Shown here piece by piece: positions 1-5,316 of a stretch of DNA of 5,753 nt. The stretch is from an uncultured Eubacteriales bacterium. GTDB lineage: Bacteria > Bacillota > Clostridia > Oscillospirales > Oscillospiraceae. The notes beneath the pieces were generated by a model. The model had not been told where the DNA came from, did no database searches, and was given only the letters and a program-made list of their open reading frames with translations. The number at the start of each line of letters is the position of its first letter. The first letter of the stretch is position 1. The stretch covers positions 1 through 5,753 of the forward strand of contig URVR01000109.1 in the NCBI GenBank assembly GCA_900551355.1, given 5' to 3'. The translations under genes and the position numbers were made by a program.

Positions 1-1
1 G

Positions 2-76
2 TGGTGACCCGTACCGGATTCGAACCGATGTTAAAGGCGTGAGAGGCCTCTGTCTTAACCACTTGACCAACGGGCC
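2..76 (-). tRNA. tRNA-Glu (anticodon CUC)
   Basis: On the minus strand this folds as a complete cloverleaf. The acceptor stem pairs GGCCCGU with ACGGGUC, the anticodon stem pairs GAGGC with GCCUU around the loop CUCUCAC, and the T arm pairs AUCGG with CCGGU around UUCGAAU. The discriminator base is A and the CCA end is encoded (TGG at 2-4). The anticodon CUC reads the glutamate codon GAG, which is very common in the neighbouring genes. It lies 42 nt downstream of tRNA-Lys and is probably co-transcribed with it. More tRNAs could follow beyond the left edge. Confidence 0.95.
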
Positions 77-118
77 GCAGATTTTCTTCTATTTCATCGG
101 CCGAAACCGTTGAAATCA

Positions 119-194
119 TGGTACACCTTCAGGGACTCGAACCCTGGACACCCTGATTAAGAGTCAGGTGCTCTACCAACTGAGCTAAAGGTGC
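119..194 (-). tRNA. tRNA-Lys (anticodon CUU)
   Basis: This is a complete cloverleaf on the minus strand. The acceptor stem pairs GCACCUU with AAGGUGU, the D arm is GCUC...GAGC, and the anticodon stem pairs CCUGA with UCAGG around the loop CUCUUAA. A normal T arm with UUCGAGU follows, then discriminator A and an encoded CCA (119-121). The anticodon CUU reads AAG. It is the first gene of the Lys-Glu transcription unit, and its 5' end lies about 13 nt downstream of the predicted transcription start. Confidence 0.96.
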
Positions 195-213
195 ATATCC
201 ATTTGACACGGCT

Positions 214-242
214 ATTATAGTCGATGTTTTTCCATTTTGCAA
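214..242 (-). promoter_or_regulatory. sigma-A promoter of the tRNA-Lys/tRNA-Glu unit
   Basis: Read on the minus strand, a -35 TTGCAA (237-242) is followed by exactly 17 bp and a perfect -10 TATAAT (214-219). An A-rich run, GCAAAAAAGG, lies immediately upstream of the -35 and may act as a proximal UP element. The predicted start is near 207, just ahead of tRNA-Lys. Confidence 0.85.
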
Positions 243-303
243 GCCTTTTTTGCGTGATCCGATGATTTTTTTCGGCATATGGACAGACGCGGCAAAATAA
301 TGC

Positions 304-332
304 TTTCAAAAGGACAGTATTTGTGATATGAT
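304..332 (+). promoter_or_regulatory. Probable extended -10 promoter for sfsA-mntP
   Basis: The sequence TGATATGAT (324-332) fits an extended -10 (TGn followed by TATGAT, 5 of 6 matches to consensus). A weak -35, TTTCAA (304-309), sits 17 bp upstream. Transcription would begin near 339. That is downstream of the two in-frame ATGs at 328 and 331, which argues that sfsA translation starts later, at GTG 367. Confidence 0.5.
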
Positions 333-366
333 GCAGGTCTATACCAAAAAGAAAGCGGGATGGCGC

Positions 367-1044
367 GTGGAGTACGGACAGGTGATACGGGCGCGGTTTC
401 TGGCGCGGCCCAACCGCTTTATCGCCCACGCGGCGCTGGACGGCGGCGAAGCGGTGGTGTGCCATGTGAAGAACACGGGCCGCTGCCGGGAGCTGCTGGT
501 GCCGGGCGCCGCTGTTTATCTGGAGAGAGCCGCCAACCCGGCGCGAAAGACGGCCTACGACATGATCGCGGTGGAAAAGGGCGGGCGCCTCATCAACATG
601 GACGCCCAGGCCCCCAACCGGGCGTTTGCCGAGTGGGCGCGGACGTTCGACCCGTCGGCGGAGACGGTGAAGCCGGAGTTTACGTTCGGACAGTCCCGGC
701 TGGACTTCTGCCTGGAGGGGCCGCAGGGCCTGCATCTGGTGGAGGTCAAGGGCGTGACGCTGGAGGACGGCGGCCACGCCCGGTTCCCGGACGCGCCCAC
801 GGAGCGGGGCGTCCGGCACCTGCATGAGCTGATGCGGGCGGCGGCGCTGGGCCACCGGGCCACGGCGTTCTTTGTCATCCAGATGGAGGATGTGACGGAC
901 TTTGCCCCCAACGACGATACACACCCCGCCTTCGGCGCGGCGCTGCGGCAGGCGGCGGCCGCGGGGGTGCAGGTGGCGGCGTACAGCTGCCGCGTGACGC
1001 CGGACAGCATGACCATCCACCGGCCTGTGCCGGTGGTTTTGTAA
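367..1044 (+). CDS. sfsA: SfsA family DNA/RNA nuclease (sugar fermentation stimulation protein A)
   Basis: Predicted 225-aa soluble protein of the SfsA family. In E. coli this family was first linked to maltose-gene expression and nucleic-acid binding, and it carries a PD-(D/E)xK-like nuclease core. Family signatures, numbered from GTG 367, are RPNRF near residue 14, HVKNTGRCREL at 33-43, SRLDF at 110-114, VEVKGVTL at 125-132 (E126 and K128 with D113 form the nuclease-like triad), and FPDAPTERG...HLHEL at 140-155. I chose GTG 367 for three reasons. Its N-terminus (VEYGQVIRARFLARPNRF) has nearly the same length and register as E. coli SfsA (MEF...RYKRF). GGGA lies 6 nt upstream. A likely promoter overlaps the upstream ATGs. 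The alternative start at ATG 328 would add 13 residues and has only a distant AAAGGA. mntP follows after 14 nt. The true cellular role is unsettled even in E. coli. Confidence 0.9.
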   Translation: MEYGQVIRARFLARPNRFIAHAALDGGEAVVCHVKNTGRCRELLVPGAAVYLERAANPARKTAYDMIAVEKGGRLINMDAQAPNRAFAEWARTFDPSAETVKPEFTFGQSRLDFCLEGPQGLHLVEVKGVTLEDGGHARFPDAPTERGVRHLHELMRAAALGHRATAFFVIQMEDVTDFAPNDDTHPAFGAALRQAAAAGVQVAAYSCRVTPDSMTIHRPVPVVL

Positions 1045-1058
1045 GGAGAGAAAACGAT

Positions 1059-1634
1059 ATGACATTACTGGAGATATTTCTGGTAGGCATCGGCCTGAGC
1101 ATGGATGCCTTCGCGGTGGCCATCTGTAAGGGACTGGCCATGCCAACCATCAACAGGAAGCAGACGCTGCTCATCGCCGCGTATTTCGGCGTGTTTCAGG
1201 CGCTGATGCCGCTGACCGGCTGGTTGCTTGGCTCCCAGTTCGCCCGGCATGTGACGAAAATGGCACCGTGGATCGCCTTTGTGCTGCTGGCGTGGATCGG
1301 CGGCAATATGATCCGGGAGAGCCTGTCCAAAAAGGAGGAGGACGAGGAGGTCGAGCCGGCGGAGCTGCGGCACAAGGAGCTTTTCATGCTGGCCATTGCC
1401 ACCAGCATCGACGCACTGGCTGTGGGCGTCAGCTTTTCCATGGTGGAGCTGGCCATCCCTATCGGCGCGGCGGCGGCCCTCATCGGCTGCACCACCTTCG
1501 CCATCTCCGTGGGCGGCGTGTTCGTGGGGCACATCTTCGGCGCCAGGTACAAGAACCGTGCGGAGTTCGTGGGCGGCGCCATCCTGATCCTCATCGGCGT
1601 GAAGATCCTGCTGGAGCATTTCGGCGTACTGTAA
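1059..1634 (+). CDS. mntP: Manganese efflux pump MntP (DUF204 family)
   Basis: 191-aa integral membrane protein of the usual MntP length (E. coli 188 aa), which exports Mn2+ across the cytoplasmic membrane. It has two homologous three-helix halves. Each opens with the same motif carrying a buried acidic residue: GLSMDAFAVAI (D16) and TSIDALAVGVSF (D118). The halves are joined by a charged cytoplasmic loop with KKEEDEE near residues 91-97. The start is secure: AGGAGAG lies 8 nt upstream and overlaps the sfsA stop codon (TAAGGAG), so the two genes are almost certainly co-transcribed and possibly translationally coupled. No Mn-sensing yybP-ykoY riboswitch fits in the 14-nt gap. Any metal control must act at the sfsA promoter, where I see no recognisable MntR site. 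Confidence 0.95.
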   Translation: MTLLEIFLVGIGLSMDAFAVAICKGLAMPTINRKQTLLIAAYFGVFQALMPLTGWLLGSQFARHVTKMAPWIAFVLLAWIGGNMIRESLSKKEEDEEVEPAELRHKELFMLAIATSIDALAVGVSFSMVELAIPIGAAAALIGCTTFAISVGGVFVGHIFGARYKNRAEFVGGAILILIGVKILLEHFGVL

Positions 1635-1648
1635 AAAAGCATATGGCG

Positions 1649-1677
1649 GGAGGGTGCGCAGGGGCGCACCCTCCTTT
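1649..1677 (+). terminator. Rho-independent terminator of sfsA-mntP
   Basis: A perfect 11-bp GC-rich stem (GGAGGGTGCGC paired with GCGCACCCTCC) has an AGGG loop and begins 14 nt after the mntP stop. The T tract is short (TTT then C), so termination may be incomplete. An A run (1633-1638) lies just upstream. Confidence 0.75.
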
Positions 1678-1690
1678 CGCATGCACCTGG

Positions 1691-1747
1691 ATTTTACACA
1701 GATTTTACAAAACACTTACATTGGATTTGACAATGGCGTGTTATCCT
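1691..1747 (+). promoter_or_regulatory. Putative PhoP (Pho box) activated promoter
   Basis: Four direct repeats lie in phase: ATTTTACA (1691-1698), ATTTTACA (1702-1709), CACTTACA (1713-1720) and ATTTGACA (1725-1732), spaced 11, 11 and 12 bp. Repeats of TTAACA-like hexamers at 11-bp period, ending about 10 bp before the -10, are how B. subtilis PhoP boxes are built. A -10-like TATCCT (1742-1747) starts 9 bp after the last repeat, while no good -10 stands 17 bp from the TTGACA in repeat 4. That fits an activator-dependent rather than a constitutive promoter. The downstream gene imports phosphate, so phosphate-starvation control is expected. Binding itself is inference. Confidence 0.65.
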
Positions 1748-1787
1748 GCGGATGGTCACGAATGTGTAAAATCAAGGAGAGAGCGAT

Positions 1788-3554
1788 ATGACGATTTTCA
1801 ATGCGCTGACGATGATCGGCGGCCTGTGCCTGTTTTTGTTCGGCATGGATCTGATGGGGCAGGCGCTGGAGCGCCGGGCCGGCGGCAAGCTGCGGACGAT
1901 GCTGGACAAGATGACCGGACGGGTCATGACCGGCTTCCTGACGGGCCTTGCCATCACCGCCGTCATCCAGAGCTCCTCGGCCACCACGGTGATGGTGGTG
2001 GGCTTTGTCAACTCCGGGCTGATGACGCTGCGGCAGGCCATCAATGTCATCATGGGCGCCAATGTGGGCACCACCGTGACGGCGTGGCTGCTGAGCATGG
2101 CGGGCATCAGCAGCGGCAATGTGTTCGTCAATCTGCTGAAGCCCACGTCCTTCACACCGGTGCTGGCGCTGGTGGGCATCATCTTCTATATGTTCTGCAA
2201 AAACGGCAAGAAGAAGGACACCGGCATGATCCTGTTGGGCTTTGCCACGCTGATGTTCGGTATGGACACCATGAGCGGCGCGGTGGCGGGGCTGAAGGAC
2301 GTGCCCGCCTTCGCCCAGCTGTTCATCGCCTTCAAGAACCCGGTGCTGGGTGTGCTGGCCGGCGCGGTGCTGACGGGTATCATCCAGTCCAGCTCCGCCT
2401 CCGTGGGCATCCTGCAGGCGCTGGCCGTCACGGGGCAGGTGAGCTATGCCGCCGCCATCCCCATCATCATGGGCCAGAACATCGGCACCTGCGTCACGGC
2501 GCTGCTGTCCTCCGTGGGCACCAGCAAGAACGCCAGGCGCGCCGCCGCGGTGCATCTGATGTTCAACGTTATCGGCGTGGCGGTGCTGCTGACGGTGTTC
2601 TGCATCGTCAAGGCGATCTTTGATCCGGTCATCCTCCACGAGAGCGCCACCATGTACGGCATCGCCATCGCCCACTCCTGCTTCAACATCGTCTGCACGG
2701 CCATGCTGCTGCCCTGCGGCGGCCTGCTGGAGAGGCTGGCTGTCCGGCTGGTGCCGGACGGGCCGCAGGAGCGGTCGGAAAAGCCGGTGGAGCTGGACGA
2801 GCGCCTGCTGGCCACGCCGCCGCTGGCGCTGCAGCAGTGCCGCACCGTGGCGGAGGAGATGGCCGGCTGCGCCGTGGAGGCGCTGGACAGCGCGCTGAAC
2901 GCCTTTTCCGCCTACACGCCGGAGCTGGCGGAGCGCATCCGGCAGGAGGAGAAGCGCTGCGACCACTATGAGGACGTGCTGGGCACCTATCTGGTGAAGC
3001 TCAGCACCCAGCAGATGGGCGCGGCGGAGAGCGAGGAGGCCACGGAGCTGCTGAAGACCATCGGCGACTTCGAGCGCATCTCCGACCACGCCGTCAACGT
3101 GCTGGAGTCGGCGGAGGAGCTGCGGGCCAAGGAGCTGACCTTCAGCCGGGCGGCACAGAGCGAGCTGGACGTGCTGTCCCGGGCGGTGCGGGAGATCCTG
3201 ACCCTGGCGCTGCGGGCCTTCCGGGAGAAGGACGCGGCCGCCGCCGGACAGGTGGAGCCGCTGGAGCAGGTCATCGACGCTCTGAAGGAGCAGATGCGGA
3301 CGCGGCACATCCTGCGGATGCAGCAGGGCCAGTGCAGCATCGAGGCGGGCTTCGTGTGGTGCGACCTGCTGACGGATCTGGAGCGCACCTCCGACCACTG
3401 CTCCAACATCGCCGGCTGCGTCATCGACGCCGCCCAGCACAACCTGAATCTCCACGAGACGCTGCACAACATGCACCACAGCGACGAGGAGTATCGCCGC
3501 CGGTTCGACGCCTGCGCGGAGATATACCGCCTGCCGCCGCCGGAGCAGGCATGA
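1788..3554 (+). CDS. Na+/phosphate cotransporter family protein with C-terminal PhoU-like domain
   Basis: 588-aa membrane protein of the bacterial NptA/YjbB type (PF02690 repeats). It probably moves inorganic phosphate with Na+ across the cytoplasmic membrane. The two transporter repeats show the diagnostic motifs QSSSATT (61-67) and QSSSASV (200-206), each followed by a glycine/asparagine signature, MGANVGTT (89-96) and MGQNIGTC (228-235). Hydrophobic helices span roughly residues 5-310. From about residue 345 to 560 lies a helical PhoU-like domain with two metal-binding-type repeats, DFERISDH (427-434) and DLERTSDH (530-537). PhoU domains restrain phosphate transport or signal to PhoR, so the fusion probably self-regulates flux. 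The start is supported by AAGGAGAGA ending 5 nt before ATG. The gene stands alone between a Pho-like promoter and its own terminator, suggesting independent control. The direction of transport (uptake or export, as argued for E. coli YjbB) cannot be told from sequence. Confidence 0.93.
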   Translation: MTIFNALTMIGGLCLFLFGMDLMGQALERRAGGKLRTMLDKMTGRVMTGFLTGLAITAVIQSSSATTVMVVGFVNSGLMTLRQAINVIMGANVGTTVTAWLLSMAGISSGNVFVNLLKPTSFTPVLALVGIIFYMFCKNGKKKDTGMILLGFATLMFGMDTMSGAVAGLKDVPAFAQLFIAFKNPVLGVLAGAVLTGIIQSSSASVGILQALAVTGQVSYAAAIPIIMGQNIGTCVTALLSSVGTSKNARRAAAVHLMFNVIGVAVLLTVFCIVKAIFDPVILHESATMYGIAIAHSCFNIVCTAMLLPCGGLLERLAVRLVPDGPQERSEKPVELDERLLATPPLALQQCRTVAEEMAGCAVEALDSALNAFSAYTPELAERIRQEEKRCDHYEDVLGTYLVKLSTQQMGAAESEEATELLKTIGDFERISDHAVNVLESAEELRAKELTFSRAAQSELDVLSRAVREILTLALRAFREKDAAAAGQVEPLEQVIDALKEQMRTRHILRMQQGQCSIEAGFVWCDLLTDLERTSDHCSNIAGCVIDAAQHNLNLHETLHNMHHSDEEYRRRFDACAEIYRLPPPEQA

Positions 3555-3555
3555 A

Positions 3556-3591
3556 AAAGGAGTCCGTATCCCTTGGGATACGGACTCCTTT
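3556..3591. terminator. Bidirectional terminator between convergent genes
   Basis: A 16-bp perfect stem (AAAGGAGTCCGTATCC and its complement) closes on a four-base CTTG loop. It starts 1 nt past the transporter stop and ends 3 nt before the NUDIX stop. Read on the minus strand, the stem is followed by T residues (five As at 3554-3558 on the plus strand), so it works well for the NUDIX gene. On the plus strand the T tract is only TTT, drawn from the stem. It is best viewed as one terminator shared by both genes. Confidence 0.9.
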
Positions 3592-3594
3592 GCT

Positions 3595-4197
3595 TCACAG
3601 GTGTGCGACGACGTCCATGGTGATGCGGGCCGTCAGCCCCCACAGCGGGTGGGCCAGACCGTGATACACCGGCACCTCCATGTAATAGGGGCGCCAGGGA
3701 TAGTCGGCGGAGACGCCGGCCTCCGCGTAGGGGAAGTCGGGGATGGACACCGGATGGCGGTAGGTGTAGACGGTGGGCGGATGGTCATGCAGCCATTGCA
3801 GGGGGATGAGGAACGTATCGGCCACCTCCGCCGCGCAGGGACGCATGGCGTCCAGCGCCCCGCGGTCCACCCGGCCCAGTACGGGGCGGAGCAGGCTGCC
3901 GGCGCGGATGTGGAGGAAGTCCATTTCGCCGATGACCTCCACGGCCTCCGGCGGGATGGCCAGCTCCTCCCACGTCTCCCGCAGGGCGCACTGCACCGCC
4001 GTTTCGCCGTTTTCGGCCTTGCCGCCGGGGAAGCAGACCTCGCCGGGCTGGCGCACCGCGGCGGAGCGTATCTCATACAGCAGGGAGGGGCCGTCCGCCG
4101 TGTCCACCAGCGGCACCAGCACGGCGGAGCCGCCCCGGGCGCCCATCAGGGTGGGGACATGGTCTGTGTAGGCCCGGCGCAGGGCGGAGAGATCCAT
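3595..4197 (-). CDS. NUDIX hydrolase, CoA pyrophosphatase (NudL/YeaB-like)
   Basis: 200-aa soluble enzyme. The NUDIX box G-x5-E-x7-RE-x2-EE is intact at residues 59-81 (G59, E65, R73-E74, E77-E78), with Ala where the usual late Gly stands. Directly before it is the CoA-pyrophosphatase signature, seen here as LLYEIRSAAVRQPGEVCFPGG (roughly 39-59, one residue shorter between Arg and Gly than in E. coli NudL). Such enzymes split coenzyme A and acyl-CoA into 3',5'-ADP and phosphopantetheine products, limiting CoA or removing oxidised CoA. The C-terminal motif YYMEVPVYHG (171-180) also fits NudL-like proteins. The start is supported by AGAAAGGAC ending 9 nt before ATG. There is no room for a promoter between the upstream terminator hairpin and this ribosome site, so expression probably depends on read-through from the small gene upstream. 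Confidence 0.9.
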   Translation of the reverse strand: MDLSALRRAYTDHVPTLMGARGGSAVLVPLVDTADGPSLLYEIRSAAVRQPGEVCFPGGKAENGETAVQCALRETWEELAIPPEAVEVIGEMDFLHIRAGSLLRPVLGRVDRGALDAMRPCAAEVADTFLIPLQWLHDHPPTVYTYRHPVSIPDFPYAEAGVSADYPWRPYYMEVPVYHGLAHPLWGLTARITMDVVAHL

Positions 4198-4217
4198 GGC
4201 TTGTACGTCCTTTCTGG

Positions 4218-4245
4218 AAAAATTCCCCCGCCTTGCGGCGGGGGA
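4218..4245 (-). terminator. Terminator between the Cys-rich small gene and the NUDIX gene
   Basis: On the minus strand, the stem CCCCCGCC paired with GGCGGGGG (loop GCAA, plus one flanking A-T pair) is followed by AATTTTT. It lies 23 nt after the small-gene stop and its T run ends 2 nt before the NUDIX ribosome site. It could therefore act as an attenuating intercistronic terminator or as a 5' stabilising hairpin. Confidence 0.8.
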
Positions 4246-4268
4246 TCCGTTTACCGGCCGATGGTGGG

Positions 4269-4418
4269 TCAGCAGCCGCAGCCGCAGCCGTTGCTGTTGT
4301 TGTTCCCACAGCCGCAGCCGCCGTTGCAGCCGTTGCCGCAGAACAGGAACAGCAGGATGATGGCGATGATGATCCAGCAGCAGTTGCCGCCGCCAAAGCA
4401 GGAATTCTGATTACACAT
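4269..4418 (-). CDS. 49-aa Cys/Gly/Asn-rich small membrane-anchored protein, function unknown
   Basis: This open frame has a near-perfect ribosome site (AGGAGGT, 6 nt before ATG), a stop codon and its own downstream terminator, so I regard it as real. The product has 11 Cys, 12 Gly and 9 Asn in 49 residues. It has a short head with Cys at 2, 7, 13 and 14, one hydrophobic stretch (WIIIAIILLFLF, residues 15-26), and a tail of Cys-Gly repeats (Cys 27, 31, 35, 37, 45, 47, 49) ending GCGCGC. There is no cleavable signal peptide; the hydrophobic stretch is short for a full membrane span but could anchor the protein. Comparable Cys/Gly-rich micro-proteins occur in Clostridia, some loosely labelled as chorion-like high-cysteine proteins, which says nothing about function. 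Plausible roles are metal or thiol binding, or a cross-linked spore or envelope component. It lies 77 nt downstream of rex on the same strand. Confidence 0.8.
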   Translation of the reverse strand: MCNQNSCFGGGNCCWIIIAIILLFLFCGNGCNGGCGCGNNNSNGCGCGC

Positions 4419-4465
4419 AGTGTGACCTCCTATGAAGATTTGACCGTCTTGCCGGTCTCATTCTC

Positions 4466-4492
4466 ATAGTATGCCGGTCGCAGGAAAGTGTG
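4466..4492 (-). promoter_or_regulatory. Possible sigma-E/sigma-K-like promoter of the Cys-rich small gene
   Basis: On the minus strand, CATACTAT (4466-4473) matches the mother-cell sporulation -10 (sigma-E CATACAAT, 7 of 8). Sixteen bp upstream lies a CACA (4489-4492) that could serve as the AC-type sigma-K -35. Transcription would begin about 40 nt before the small-gene ATG. No good sigma-A promoter is visible in the rex-small gene gap. The match is short and could be chance. Confidence 0.3.
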
Positions 4493-4495
4493 CCG

Positions 4496-5125
4496 TCACT
4501 GGCGGGAAATACGGTAGCTCAGGGTCAGCAGCGTGTCCACAAAGTGGATATCCTCGAAAAATACGCCCGGCTCGTCGGTGGACAGCTCCACATTGGTGAA
4601 GTTCCAGAAGCCCCGGACACCCAGCCCGATGAGCCGGTCCGCCAGAGGCTGCGCCACGCTCTGGGGTACGGTGAGCACCGCCACGTCGGGGTGGTAGTTG
4701 GCCACATATTCCTCCAGCTCGTCCATGGAGCGGACAGCCACACTGCGGATCTCCGTGCCGATGAGGGCGGGAGAGACGTCAAAGGCGGAGTCGATGCGGA
4801 AGCCGACCTTGTCGAAGTCGAAGTTCTGGAGCAGCGCATGACCCAGATGGCCCACACCGACGACGATGATCTTGTGGCCGCTGTCGATGCCTAAAATATG
4901 GCCGATCTCGGCGCGCAGCTCCGCCACGTTGTAGCCGTAGCCCTGCTGGCCGAATTCGCCGAAGCAGCTGAGATCCTGGCGGATCTGGGAGGCCGTAATG
5001 TCCATCTTCGCACCCAGGGAATTGGAGGAGATACGGACGACGCCCTTGTTGTACAGGTCGTCCAGATAGCGGTAGTAGCGGGGGAGGCGATGGATCACGG
5101 CGTCGGAGATCTTTTGCTTTTTCAT
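4496..5125 (-). CDS. rex: Redox-sensing transcriptional repressor Rex
   Basis: 209-aa cytoplasmic repressor that senses the NADH/NAD+ ratio and, in Clostridia, typically controls fermentation and energy genes. NADH binding releases it from DNA. The N-terminal winged helix-turn-helix (about 1-80) contains RLPRYYRYL (13-21), the recognition-helix signature TASQIRQDLSCFGEFG (44-59) and GYGYNV (62-67). A Rossmann NAD(H)-binding domain follows with VVGVGHLGHAL (88-98) and the typical WNFTNVEL region (174-181). The C-terminus forms the swapped dimer helix. The length is normal. The start has AGAAGG 8 nt upstream and gives the expected MKKQ..SDAVIHRLP opening. It is transcribed divergently from tRNA-Arg behind a strong promoter whose -35 is overlapped by a Rex-like palindrome, implying autorepression. 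Confidence 0.97.
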   Translation of the reverse strand: MKKQKISDAVIHRLPRYYRYLDDLYNKGVVRISSNSLGAKMDITASQIRQDLSCFGEFGQQGYGYNVAELRAEIGHILGIDSGHKIIVVGVGHLGHALLQNFDFDKVGFRIDSAFDVSPALIGTEIRSVAVRSMDELEEYVANYHPDVAVLTVPQSVAQPLADRLIGLGVRGFWNFTNVELSTDEPGVFFEDIHFVDTLLTLSYRISRQ

Positions 5126-5182
5126 ATAAAAAACCTTCTTTTAGGATGGGATGCGGTGCGGGGCACCTGAAATGATGGAGTT

Positions 5183-5211
5183 ATTTTACAGCATGACGCG
5201 GGAGTTGTCAA
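5183..5211 (-). promoter_or_regulatory. sigma-A promoter of rex
   Basis: On the minus strand, a perfect -35 TTGACA (5206-5211), 17 bp, and -10 TAAAAT (5183-5188). The predicted start is near 5176, giving a leader of about 50 nt that contains a small GGTGC/GCACC hairpin (5155-5167) before the ribosome site. Confidence 0.85.
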
Positions 5212-5223
5212 CTTTTTTAACAA
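5205..5223. promoter_or_regulatory. Rex-type operator overlapping the rex -35
   Basis: Read on the minus strand, the half-sites TTGTTAA and TTGACAA are separated by AAAAG. Each half fits the Rex consensus TTGTTAA-N4-TTAACAA (second half 6 of 7), but the spacer is 5 bp rather than 4. It covers the -35 of rex, a position suited to repression. Binding is inference. Confidence 0.6.
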
Positions 5224-5231
5224 TCTTTCTG

Positions 5232-5283
5232 CAAAAAAGTTTTTCCAAAACGGCTTTACATCCGGGGGAAGAACTGCTATAAT
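5232..5283 (+). promoter_or_regulatory. sigma-A promoter of tRNA-Arg with UP-like element
   Basis: The -35 TTTACA (5255-5260), a 17-bp spacer and a perfect -10 TATAAT (5278-5283) lie ahead of tRNA-Arg. The A/T-tract segment 5232-5250 sits directly upstream of the -35, where an UP element would bind the RNA polymerase alpha subunit, as is usual for stable-RNA promoters. The predicted start is near 5290, about 27 nt before the mature tRNA. Confidence 0.88.
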
Positions 5284-5316
5284 ACCAAGGCTGGAAGTGC
5301 AGCGACAACCGAATAT

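Noticed and set aside
203..231. TTGACA on the plus strand at 203-208
   Set aside because: No -10-like hexamer lies 16-18 bp downstream. It falls in the leader of the oppositely oriented tRNA unit and is probably coincidental.
251..275. T7 run (264-270) as a terminator between the tRNA unit and sfsA
   Set aside because: Only a 4-bp CCGA/TCGG stem flanks it and no transcript would end there on the plus strand.
157..1146. 329-aa minus-strand frame opposite sfsA
   Set aside because: Arg/Pro/His-rich composition typical of GC-rich antisense, overlaps tRNA-Lys and its promoter, and opposes a clear SfsA gene.
1268..2623. 451-aa plus-strand frame crossing mntP, its terminator and the Pho-like promoter
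   Set aside because: It spans a terminator and a promoter and reads two real genes out of frame, so it is a GC-rich shadow.
1716..3479. 587-aa minus-strand frame opposite the Na/Pi transporter
   Set aside because: His/Gln/Arg/Gly-rich shadow of a gene with intact QSSS and PhoU motifs in the other strand. No ribosome site or family motif.
3601..4410. 269-aa plus-strand frame with Gln/Pro repeats
   Set aside because: Antisense of the NUDIX and Cys-rich genes. The repeats are the complement of Cys-Gly codons.
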